Below, in pieces: positions 7,228 through 12,915 of a DNA stretch of 15,647 nucleotides; within the stretch, counting starts at the first letter, position 1; each line of letters starts with the position of its first letter. The DNA is from Actinomycetes bacterium. Its GTDB lineage: Bacteria > Actinomycetota > Actinomycetes > Actinomycetales > Cellulomonadaceae. A model generated the notes under the pieces. The model ran no database searches. It was given only the letters and a program-made list of their open reading frames with translations, and was not told the origin of the DNA. The stretch is taken from the NCBI GenBank assembly GCA_023438885.1, contig JAEXPS010000101.1, forward strand, positions 1-15,647. The letters are read 5' to 3'. Position numbers and translations under genes: made by a program.

Positions 7228-7256
7228 GCGCAGGCGGACGGGCGTTTTGCCTGCGC
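7228..7256 (+). promoter_or_regulatory. 8-bp inverted repeat upstream of fliA
   Basis: GCGCAGGC (7228-7235) and GCCTGCGC (7249-7256) form a perfect 8-bp inverted repeat around a 13-nt spacer ending TTTT. It could be an RNA hairpin if transcription starts near the CRP-type site, or a DNA operator. A shorter related palindrome GCCTGCAGGC lies at 7156-7165. No known family was matched. Confidence 0.35.
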
Positions 7257-7303
7257 ACGGTTGCGACGGCGTCGTCGGGTTCGCCCCAAGGGTCGGGAGT
7301 CGG

Positions 7304-7347
7304 CGGCTTGACGGCAATGCCTCAAGCCGGTAGCCGCCCGGGCCGAC
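7304..7347 (+). promoter_or_regulatory. Overlapping sigma-28 and possible sigma-A promoters of fliA, with a dyad
   Basis: Sigma-28 type: CTCAAG (7321-7326), 15-nt spacer, GCCGAC (7342-7347). Housekeeping type: TTGACG (7308-7313), 17-nt spacer, TAGCCG (7331-7336), with a good -35 and a poor -10. A near-perfect dyad CGGCTTGA (7304-7311) and TCAAGCCG (7322-7329) joins the two -35 elements and has an inner GGC/GCC stem. The sigma-28 start would fall at about 7353-7356, at or next to the fliA ATG, so that transcript could be leaderless. This would let fliA be both switched on and self-amplified; that is inference. Confidence 0.5.
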
Positions 7348-7355
7348 TGGGTGCC

Positions 7356-8243
7356 ATGGACCAACGCGGCTCGGTCGAGGCACTCCTCACCGAGAACCTG
7401 GCGCTCGTGGGCTACCACGTCAACGAGGTGCTCCATCGCGTCCCGCCGTCGGTGTCGCGCGACGACCTCGCCTCGGCCGGTGGTCTCGCCCTCGTGCTCG
7501 CCGCGCGCTCCTACGACCCGGCGATGGGCGTGCCCTTCGCGCGCTACGCCGCGGTGCGGATCAAGGGAGCGATCCTCGACGAGCTGCGCTCGATGGACTG
7601 GGCGTCGCGCGGCGCGCGGCGCCGGGCGCGTGAGTACACGTCGACGAGCGAGAGCCTGCGGGCCTCGCTCGGCCGCGACCCGAGCCGCGAGGAGATCGCC
7701 GCCGCGCTCGGCACCGACGTCGCCGGTGTCGAGGAGGCCCGGCTCGACGCCGAGCGCCGCGTGCTGCGGCTCGACGCCCCCGGCAGCCTCCTGGTCGACA
7801 TCGTCGCGGACCCCAGCCCGACCCCCGAGGAGTCGGTCCTCGCCTCCGAGCGGGTCCACTGGCTGCGCGCCGCCGTCGCCACGCTGCCCGACCGGCTCCG
7901 GCTCGTCATCGCCGGCCTCTACCTCGAGGATCGGTCGATCGCGGAGATCGCCGCGGAGATGTCGGTCACCGAGTCGCGCATCAGCCAGCTGCGCACCGAG
8001 GCGCTCGCCCTGCTGCGCGACGGGATGAACGCCTCGCTCGACCCGGCGCTCGTGCCACCTGCGGAGAGGCCTGGCGGTGTGGCCGAACGCCGCCGGCAGG
8101 CCTACTTCGCCGCGGTCGCCGCCCGGGCGGCCATGCCGGCCAGCCACGGCCTGCTCGTCGGGGACCTGCCGCGCCAGCGCACCCAGCCCGGCGAGACCGC
8201 GCCCGAGCCGCGGGTGGTGCGACGCGGCGGGGCGTGCGGCTGA
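7356..8243 (+). CDS. fliA: Flagellar sigma factor FliA (sigma-28, WhiG/FliA family)
   Basis: 295 aa. It directs RNA polymerase to late flagellar promoters. Region 2 spans about 14-85, with the family motif SYDPAMGVPFARYAAVRIKG (52-71) followed by AILDELRSMDW (72-82). Region 3 is about 85-150, and region 4 about 172-225 with the helix-turn-helix SIAEIAAEMSVTESRISQLR (194-213). A roughly 65-residue tail after NASLDP (225-230) contains RPGGVAERRRQAYF (238-251) and is longer than in proteobacterial FliA. The ATG at 7356 is preferred: the frame is open to 7206, but those 50 residues look non-coding and would overlap the proposed promoter. Only a weak RBS precedes the ATG, which fits a leaderless or near-leaderless transcript. 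It stands at the head of the plus-strand cluster, just before fliC. Confidence 0.92.
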   Translation: MDQRGSVEALLTENLALVGYHVNEVLHRVPPSVSRDDLASAGGLALVLAARSYDPAMGVPFARYAAVRIKGAILDELRSMDWASRGARRRAREYTSTSESLRASLGRDPSREEIAAALGTDVAGVEEARLDAERRVLRLDAPGSLLVDIVADPSPTPEESVLASERVHWLRAAVATLPDRLRLVIAGLYLEDRSIAEIAAEMSVTESRISQLRTEALALLRDGMNASLDPALVPPAERPGGVAERRRQAYFAAVAARAAMPASHGLLVGDLPRQRTQPGETAPEPRVVRRGGACG

Positions 8244-8272
8244 CCGGCGTCGACGAACGTCTCTCAGAACTC

Positions 8273-8298
8273 CTCAGGACCGGCCTCGCTCGGGCGAT
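8273..8298 (+). promoter_or_regulatory. Sigma-28 (FliA) promoter of fliC
   Basis: CTCAGG (8273-8278), 14-nt spacer, GGCGAT (8293-8298, next base G). One mismatch to GCCGAT. The predicted start is near 8305, giving a leader of about 50 nt that begins almost exactly at the GGA hairpin. Confidence 0.62.
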
Positions 8299-8308
8299 GA
8301 GCAGACCG

Positions 8309-8347
8309 GGCCCACGGATGGGCCGGAATGACCCGACTCAGGGAGGA
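8309..8347 (+). promoter_or_regulatory. Candidate CsrA-binding leader of fliC (loop GGA plus SD GGA)
   Basis: GGCCCA (8309-8314) and TGGGCC (8319-8324) form a perfect 6-bp stem around the loop CGGA, so ACGGAT is presented at the tip; CsrA prefers GGA in a hairpin loop within a context like ACARGGAUG. A second site, GGGAGGA (8341-8347), is the ribosome binding site, with GGA at 8342-8344 and 8345-8347. The two GGA elements are about 26 nt apart, within the bridging range of a CsrA dimer. This mirrors the B. subtilis hag leader. Confidence 0.55.
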
Positions 8348-8355
8348 AGAGAACG

Positions 8356-9468
8356 ATGGGTCTCTCGATCAACCAGAACATCGCGGCCGTCAACTCGTAC
8401 CGCAACCTGTCCAACACGCAGAACGACCTGTCCAAGTCGCTCGAGAAGCTGTCCAGCGGCTTCCGCATCAACCGGGCCGCCGACGACGCCGCCGGTCTGG
8501 CGATCTCCGAGGGCCTGCGTTCCCAGGTCGGTGGCCTCAAGGTGGCCGCGCGCAACGCCCAGGACGGCATCAGCGTCGTCCAGACCGCTGAGGGCGCGCT
8601 CACCGAGGTGCACTCGATCCTGCAGCGCCTGCGCGACCTCGGTGTCCAGGCGGCGAACGACTCGAACAACACCGAGGCCCGCCAGAACATCGCGACCGAG
8701 GCGACGAGCCTGGTCGACGAGCTGACCCGCATCGGCAACTCGACGAACTTCAACGGGACGCCCCTGCTGGACGGCACCGCCGGCACCCTGAACTTCCAGG
8801 TCGGCGCCGACGGCGACGCGAACAGCCGGATCTCCGTCAACCTCTCGAGCGCCAACGTCACGTCCGTCGCCAGCGCGCTGACCACCGGTCGGTACGCCCT
8901 GACCGGCGCGATCGACGCCGCGACGGTCGCCGGTGACGTCGTGTTCTCGCAGGGTGGCGTCGACGTCACCGTGGCGATGGGCGCGGCGGACGCCACGCGA
9001 ACGGCCGGCGACGTCGCCCAGACGCTGAACGGCGACTCCGGCTTCGCGGCGAACTTCTCCGCGGCGGTCGACAGCGCCGGCCAGCTCGTCGTCACCTCGA
9101 AGGCCTCGGCCTCCGCGGTGACGGTCACCGGCACCGGCACCTCGGCGGGCACCGGCGCGGCCGGTGCGCTCGACTTCTCGAGCCACGCTGCCGCGCAGGC
9201 GGCGATCAACACGATCGACCTGCAGATCGGGACGGTCTCCACCGCTCGCGCCCAGCTCGGTGCGTACCAGAACCGCTTCGAGCACACCATCAAGAACGTG
9301 AACGTCGCGATCGAGAACCTGTCCGCCTCGGAGTCCCGCATCCGCGACACGGACATGGCGCAGGAGATGGTGAACTTCACTCGCGCCCAGATCCTGTCGC
9401 AGGCCGGGACCGCGATGCTCGCCCAGGCCAACCAGCTGCCGCAGAGCGTGCTCCAGTTGCTCCGGTAG
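8356..9468 (+). CDS. fliC: Flagellin (filament subunit)
   Basis: 370 aa. It is exported by the flagellar type III system and polymerises into the filament. The N-terminal D0/D1 region is canonical: SLSINQN-like opening, LEKLSSGFRINRAADDAAGL (29-48), AISEGLRSQ (49-57), GISVVQTAEGALTEVHSILQ (71-90), then RLRDLGVQAANDS (91-103). The C-terminal D1/D0 region reads LGAYQNRFEHTI (301-312), NLSASESRIRDTDMAQEM (321-338) and TRAQILSQAGTAMLAQANQ (342-360), ending QSVLQLLR. The variable middle (about 145-285) is short and rich in Ala/Thr/Gly/Val, with no Cys. A strong RBS (GGGAGGA) sits 8 nt upstream of the ATG. The only flagellin gene in the window. Confidence 0.97.
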   Translation: MGLSINQNIAAVNSYRNLSNTQNDLSKSLEKLSSGFRINRAADDAAGLAISEGLRSQVGGLKVAARNAQDGISVVQTAEGALTEVHSILQRLRDLGVQAANDSNNTEARQNIATEATSLVDELTRIGNSTNFNGTPLLDGTAGTLNFQVGADGDANSRISVNLSSANVTSVASALTTGRYALTGAIDAATVAGDVVFSQGGVDVTVAMGAADATRTAGDVAQTLNGDSGFAANFSAAVDSAGQLVVTSKASASAVTVTGTGTSAGTGAAGALDFSSHAAAQAAINTIDLQIGTVSTARAQLGAYQNRFEHTIKNVNVAIENLSASESRIRDTDMAQEMVNFTRAQILSQAGTAMLAQANQLPQSVLQLLR

Positions 9469-9475
9469 CCCGACC

Positions 9476-9497
9476 GTGGCCGGTGACCACCGGCCGC
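9476..9497 (+). terminator. First hairpin after fliC
   Basis: GGCCGGT (9478-9484) and ACCGGCC (9489-9495) form a perfect 7-bp stem with loop GACC; a G-U and a G-C pair extend it to 9476-9497. It begins 7 nt after the fliC stop. There is no U-tract. Probably a terminator or 3'-end stabiliser. Confidence 0.55.
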
Positions 9498-9501
9498 ACC
9501 C

Positions 9502-9542
9502 GGCACCGGCGGCGCTCTCCTCCCCCGAGCGTCGCCGGTGCT
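9502..9542 (+). terminator. 16-bp stem-loop between fliC and fliD
   Basis: Bases 9502-9517 pair with 9527-9542 over 16 positions with two G-U pairs and no bulge; the 9-nt loop is TCCTCCCCC (9518-9526). With the hairpin just before it, this makes a tandem terminator-like structure separating the heavily needed flagellin from fliD. No U-tract follows. The loop is complementary to Shine-Dalgarno sequences, including the full GGGAGGA of fliC. Readthrough would be needed to express fliD unless a promoter was missed. Confidence 0.6.
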
Positions 9543-9579
9543 CCTGCCGCAAGTCTTCGACGACGGGAAGGACGACGAG

Positions 9580-10974
9580 ATGGGCAGCGCCCTCGGCGTC
9601 GACGGACTGATCAGCGGCCTGGACACCACGGCCTTCATCAACACGCTCATGGAGGTCGAGGCGGCGCCTCAGGCGCTGCTGAAGCTCAAGCAGTCCGAGA
9701 CCAGCCGGCTCGTCACCGCGCTCCAGGCGCTCAACACCAAGGTGGCCTCCCTCGCGCAGTCGGCGACGAAGGCGGCCACCGCCTCGTCGTGGCGGGCCCT
9801 GACGGCCTCGTCGTCCACCCCCTCGGTGACCGCCACGGCGGGCGCCGGCGCCCAGGCCACGCAGATCTCCTTCTCCGTGGACCGGCTCGCGACGAGCCAG
9901 GTCGGCCTCACGGAGGTGTTCACCGACCCGGCCCAGCTCGGCAGCGGTTCCGGCGCCCTGACGCTCGTCCGCACGGACGCCGACGGGACGGTGCACCGCA
10001 CGCAGTTCGACGTCACCGAGCAGACCCCCGCCGACCTGGCCCGCGCCATCACGGCCTCGGACGCGGGCGTCTCGGCGGTCGCCGTCGCCGTCGGGGACGG
10101 CTACCGCCTGCAGCTGACCGCGAAGCAGAGCGGCGCCGCCGGGGGCTTCGCACTCCACGCCGGGACCGCCGAGGACGTCGCGGCCGGCACGGCGGACGTG
10201 CTCGACCTCGTGGCGGTGCGGCCTGCCCAGGACGCGCGGATCACCCTGTGGCCCGGCACCGCCGCGCAGCAGACGTTCACCTCGTCGAGCAACACCTTCA
10301 CCGAGGTGCTCGACGGTGTCTCGTTCACGGTCGCGGCCGTCGAGGCGGCCCCCGTCACGCTGACGTTCACCCGTGACGAGGCGGCGCTCGGCAAGCTCGC
10401 GTCCGACCTCGTCGGCCAGATCAACCTCGTCCTGTCCGAGATCGCCGGCCAGACCGCGGCGACGACGACCACCGACGCCGACGGGCGCACCGTCGTGACG
10501 GGCGGCGTGCTGTCGGCCGCGACCGGCATCCGGGAGCTCCAGTCCGCGGTGGCCGAGGCGGGGTCCTACGGCGTGCGGTACGAGGGGCAGCTCGTCTCGC
10601 CGGCCAGCGTCGGCATCGTCATCGGCAAGGACGGCACCTTCACGTACGACGAGGACACCTTCACGGCCGCCCTCGCCGCCGATCCGGCCAAGGTCCAGGC
10701 CGTGGTCTCCGCGGTGGCGCAGCGGGTGGCGGACGTCGCCGACGCGACGTCCGACCCCTACGAGGGCACCCTCACCCGCAGCATCACCGCGCAGAAGGAC
10801 CAGGTGTCGGACCTCGGCGAGCGGATCGAGGACTGGGACCGGCGCCTCGCCCTGCGTCGGGAGGGCCTCCAGGCGACGTACTCCGCGCTGGAGGTGACGC
10901 TGTCCACCCTGCAGTCGCAGTCGTCGTGGCTGGCCTCGCAGCTGGCCACCCTGTCGTCGTCGTCGAGCTCCTGA
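9580..10974 (+). CDS. fliD: Flagellar filament cap protein FliD (HAP2)
   Basis: 464 aa. The exported capping protein at the filament tip that folds and inserts flagellin. The N-terminal FliD signature is clear: LGVDGLISGLDTTAFINTLM (5-24) and EVEAAPQALLKLK (25-37). The middle has GYRLQLTAKQSGAAGGF (174-190), typical of FliD. The C-terminal FliD domain includes GIVIGKDGTFTYDEDTF (345-361) and a coiled region RSITAQKDQVSDLGERIEDW (400-419) through LQSQSSWLASQLATL (444-458), ending in a run of serines. The ATG at 9580 is chosen over one at 9538: it has a good RBS (GGGAAGGA, 9565-9572) and the earlier start lies inside the intergenic stem-loop. It is followed after 18 nt by fliS. Confidence 0.95.
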   Translation: MGSALGVDGLISGLDTTAFINTLMEVEAAPQALLKLKQSETSRLVTALQALNTKVASLAQSATKAATASSWRALTASSSTPSVTATAGAGAQATQISFSVDRLATSQVGLTEVFTDPAQLGSGSGALTLVRTDADGTVHRTQFDVTEQTPADLARAITASDAGVSAVAVAVGDGYRLQLTAKQSGAAGGFALHAGTAEDVAAGTADVLDLVAVRPAQDARITLWPGTAAQQTFTSSSNTFTEVLDGVSFTVAAVEAAPVTLTFTRDEAALGKLASDLVGQINLVLSEIAGQTAATTTTDADGRTVVTGGVLSAATGIRELQSAVAEAGSYGVRYEGQLVSPASVGIVIGKDGTFTYDEDTFTAALAADPAKVQAVVSAVAQRVADVADATSDPYEGTLTRSITAQKDQVSDLGERIEDWDRRLALRREGLQATYSALEVTLSTLQSQSSWLASQLATLSSSSSS

Positions 10975-10992
10975 CCGCTGGAGGCCACCGCC

Positions 10993-11400
10993 ATGTACGA
11001 CGCCCGCTCCCGTTACGTCGCCGATTCGGTCGCGACGGCCAGCCCCGCCCGGCTGCTGACGATGCTGTACGACCGCCTGCTGCTGGACCTCGACCGGGCC
11101 GCCGGCGCGTTCGCCGCGGGCGACGACGCCGCGCCGTTCGTCGACCACGCCCAGGACGTGGTGTCGGAGCTGATGGCCACGCTCGACGTCGACGCCTGGG
11201 ACGGGGCCGACCACCTGATGTCGATCTACGGCTTCGTCCTCACGGAGCTGCTACACGCCGACGAGTCCCGCGTGGCGGGCTGCCGGTTGCTCCTCGAGCC
11301 GCTCGTGGTGGCCTGGCACGAGGCCGCCGCGGCGCTCGGTGGACCGCCGCCGGCCCCGGCCGGCGCACCCCTGGCCGCCGGCGTGCTCGGTGTGGGCTGA
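10993..11400 (+). CDS. fliS: Flagellar export chaperone FliS
   Basis: 135 aa. A cytoplasmic four-helix chaperone that binds the flagellin C-terminus and prevents premature polymerisation. The start MYDARSRYVADSVATASPAR (1-20) and LLTMLYDRLLLDLDRA (21-36) match the FliS pattern 'Y-x-x-x-x-v-x-TASP-x-x-L-x-x-MLYD'. IYGFVLTELLHA (78-89) matches the third helix. Residues about 115-135 are a Pro/Ala/Gly-rich tail not needed by the fold. RBS GGAGG at 10980-10984. It lies 18 nt after fliD, so these two are probably co-transcribed. The stop is 7 nt before the proposed start of the next gene. Confidence 0.93.
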   Translation: MYDARSRYVADSVATASPARLLTMLYDRLLLDLDRAAGAFAAGDDAAPFVDHAQDVVSELMATLDVDAWDGADHLMSIYGFVLTELLHADESRVAGCRLLLEPLVVAWHEAAAALGGPPPAPAGAPLAAGVLGVG

Positions 11401-11407
11401 GGCCGCC

Positions 11408-11749
11408 GTGGACGCGTCGGGCGAGGCGGGCTCGCCGCGGGAGGGATGGGGCCGTGCTTGGGCGGCCGCGCTCGACGACCTCGAGCTCGACGTCGCGCAG
11501 GCCGAGCGGATGCTCGGCCAGGCCCATCGGGACGTCTCGGTGGCGACGGGGCCGTGGGTGGCGCCGGCGGGCCTCGGCCCGCTGCCCGCGTCGCTCGAGG
11601 CCCGCGCTCGCGCTCTCCTCGAGCGGCAGCTGGCCACCGCCCACGCGCTCGGGCTCGCGGCCGTGCGCAGCCGGCGCCAGCTGCGCATCCACGAGGCGCT
11701 GACGCCACCCACCGAGCACCCCCCGGTCTACCTCGACGTCGACGGCTGA
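11408..11749 (+). CDS. Small unnamed protein in the FliT position after fliS
   Basis: 113 aa from a GTG at 11408, which follows TGAGG at 11398-11402; an in-frame GTG at 11390 would overlap fliS and has a poor RBS. I do not recognise it as a named family. It is acidic then basic, with two likely amphipathic helices: WAAALDDLELDVAQAERMLG (about 20-39) and LEARARALLERQLATAHALG (about 64-83). Between them lies a Pro/Gly-rich linker with GLGPLP, and after them a basic AAVRSRRQLRIHEAL stretch. There is no signal peptide or membrane segment. In Firmicutes and Proteobacteria the gene after fliS is often fliT, an export chaperone of similar size and helical build. A FliT-like role is inferred from position and shape only. 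Confidence 0.72.
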   Translation: MDASGEAGSPREGWGRAWAAALDDLELDVAQAERMLGQAHRDVSVATGPWVAPAGLGPLPASLEARARALLERQLATAHALGLAAVRSRRQLRIHEALTPPTEHPPVYLDVDG

Positions 11750-11780
11750 TACTCCGCTCGGGTGACGGCGCGGGCGACCG

Positions 11781-11806
11781 CTCAGGAACGTCGCAGGCCC
11801 GTCGAT
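11781..11806 (+). promoter_or_regulatory. Sigma-28 (FliA) promoter of the flgB-flgC-fliE-fliF-fliG-fliH operon
   Basis: CTCAGG (11781-11786), 14-nt spacer, GTCGAT (11801-11806, next base G). The -35 hexamer and spacer length are identical to those before fliC, and the -10 differs from GCCGAT at one base. The predicted start is near 11813, giving a leader of about 67 nt. Confidence 0.6.
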
Positions 11807-11837
11807 GGGGGGCACGAGCAGGGATCGCTCACCTCCA

Positions 11838-11852
11838 GGCCACGGATCGGCC
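11838..11852 (+). promoter_or_regulatory. GGA-loop hairpin in the flgB leader
   Basis: GGCC (11838-11841) and GGCC (11849-11852) flank the loop ACGGATC. The sequence closely resembles the fliC leader hairpin: both place ACGGAT between GGCC arms. A further GGA lies at 11822-11824. A second candidate CsrA site, weaker than that of fliC because the stem is 4 bp and the flgB RBS (AGGGG) lacks GGA. Confidence 0.35.
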
Positions 11853-11879
11853 GCCGCTCGCACGTCGCTAGGGGCTGTC

Positions 11880-12221
11880 GTGGGTGTGTTCGACTCCGTG
11901 AGCATGGTGGCGCTGCACAGCGCCCTGGATGGCCTGGCCCGACGCCAGCGAGCGATCGCCGACAACGTGGCGAACCTCCAGACGCCCGGCTACCAGGCAA
12001 AGCGCGTGGCGTTCGAGGCGGCCCTCAGTCAGGCGGTCGCCGACGGCAGCGGTGCGGCTGCCGCGACGGTCGCGCGCTCGCTCGAGCCGACACGCGACGA
12101 CGGCAACAACGTCAACCTCGACACCGAGACTCTGCTGAACGTCGACACCAACTTGCGCTACCAGCTGGCGACGCAGGCCGTGTCCGGGACGTTCGCCTCG
12201 ATCCGGGCGGCCATCCGATGA
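11880..12221 (+). CDS. flgB: Flagellar proximal rod protein FlgB
   Basis: 113 aa, somewhat short but within range. FlgB is an exported subunit of the proximal rod in the basal body. The N-terminus has the rod signature LHSALDGLARRQRAIADNVA (14-33) followed by NLQTPGYQAKRVAFEAAL (34-51). The middle NNVNLDTETLLNVDTNLRY matches the FlgB motif 'gN-V-x-x-x-E-x-x-x-x-x-x-n-x-l-x-Y'. The start is the GTG at 11880, 5 nt after AGGGG; longer frames lack an RBS and would include the leader. First gene of the basal-body operon, with its own sigma-28-like promoter, and its stop overlaps the flgC start as ATGA. Confidence 0.92.
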   Translation: MGVFDSVSMVALHSALDGLARRQRAIADNVANLQTPGYQAKRVAFEAALSQAVADGSGAAAATVARSLEPTRDDGNNVNLDTETLLNVDTNLRYQLATQAVSGTFASIRAAIR

Positions 12222-12613
12222 CGATCTTCGGCGCGATCGGGGTCGCGAGCACCGGGCTGACCGTGCACCGCAAGTGGCTGGACGCCGTCAGCGACAACCT
12301 GTCGAACGTCAACACCGCCCGCAGCACGGCCGAGGACGCGTTCCAGGCGCGCTACGTCCAGGTGCGCGAGATGTCCGGCGGCGGCGTGCAGGTGGTGGGT
12401 GCCGTCCTGTCCGGGGACACCGACGGCCGCCTCGTGTACGAGCCGGACAACCCCCTCGCCGACGAGGACGGCTACGTGCGGTATCCCGACATCGACACGG
12501 CCAGCCAGATGACGCAGCTGATCATGGCCCAGCGCGGATACCAGGCGAACGCCGCCGTGGTCGACCGGGCCAAGGAGGCCTACCAGGCAGCGCTCGCGAT
12601 CGGGCGGCAGTGA
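12218..12613 (+). CDS. flgC: Flagellar proximal rod protein FlgC
   Basis: 131 aa, the usual length. A proximal rod subunit that stacks next to FlgB. N-terminal rod motif: GAIGVASTGLTVHRKWLDAV (5-24), then SDNLSNVNTARSTAEDAF (25-42). The middle has the FlgC-typical YEPDNPLADEDGYVRYPDID. The C-terminal helix TASQMTQLIMAQRGYQANAA closely matches the family's 'eM-x-dli-x-A-x-R-x-YqaN-x-x'. Coupled upstream to flgB by a 4-nt overlap and downstream to fliE by a 1-nt overlap (TGATG). Confidence 0.95.
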   Translation: MTIFGAIGVASTGLTVHRKWLDAVSDNLSNVNTARSTAEDAFQARYVQVREMSGGGVQVVGAVLSGDTDGRLVYEPDNPLADEDGYVRYPDIDTASQMTQLIMAQRGYQANAAVVDRAKEAYQAALAIGRQ

Positions 12614-12915
12614 TGAGCATCTCCTCCGTCACCGCCGTCGGCGCCATCACGCCGCCTCCCTCGACCGTGACGGCGACTGCGGCCGGCGGCTCGTCCGGCG
12701 CCGGCTTCGCCGACGTTCTCGGCGGGATCGACAAGCTCCAGGAGCTCCAGGCCACCGCGAGCGACCTCGCCGTCCAGGCCGTCACCGGGCAGCTCGACGA
12801 CGTTCACGACTACACGATCGCCGCCTCCCAGGCGTCGCTCGCCATCGAGCTGACCGCGGCGGTGCGCAACCGGTGCGTCGAGGCGTTCAACGAGATCATG
12901 CGGATGCCGGCCTGA
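12613..12915 (+). CDS. fliE: Flagellar hook-basal body protein FliE
   Basis: 100 aa, the expected size. FliE joins the MS ring to the proximal rod and is needed for export-gate function. Residues 1-35 are flexible and Ala/Thr/Gly-rich; the conserved part begins FADVLGGIDKLQELQATASD (32-51) and continues LAVQAVTGQLDDVHDYTIAA (52-71), SQASLAIELTAAVRNRCVEA (72-91), FNEIMRM (92-98), a near-complete match to the FliE C-terminal domain. The ATG shares one base with the flgC stop, and the stop shares one base with the fliF ATG. Confidence 0.94.
   Translation: MSISSVTAVGAITPPPSTVTATAAGGSSGAGFADVLGGIDKLQELQATASDLAVQAVTGQLDDVHDYTIAASQASLAIELTAAVRNRCVEAFNEIMRMPA

Noticed and set aside
7206..7355. N-terminal extension of fliA to the ATG at 7206
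   Set aside because: The extra 50 residues look non-coding, the 7206 start has no convincing spacing to homologues, and the extension would cover the CRP-linked dyad and the proposed promoters.
7256..7356. Possible c-di-GMP (GEMM-I) riboswitch before fliA
   Set aside because: The stretch GACGGCAATGCC and the following GC-rich bases faintly resemble the 3' half of GEMM-I, but the essential 5' core (CA-N-GGCAAACC type) is not present, and promoter elements explain the region better. A covariance-model search with RF01051 would settle it.
8626..8655. TLR5-recognition-like segment of flagellin (LQRLRDLGVQ)
   Set aside because: This is the ordinary conserved D1 helix of most flagellins and not a special feature of this protein.
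9515..9539. Sigma-28-like site CTCT-N15-GCCGGT before fliD
   Set aside because: Two mismatches at important bases, and it lies inside the 16-bp stem-loop; the match is probably due to base composition.
8338..11214. Very long minus-strand open frame opposite fliC, fliD and fliS
   Set aside because: It is a shadow of high-GC coding on the plus strand: Arg/Gly/Val-rich, no known domain, no RBS. The plus-strand genes are unmistakable flagellar proteins. The same applies to the other long antisense frames, such as 3690-4511, 4130-5077 and 5499-7193.
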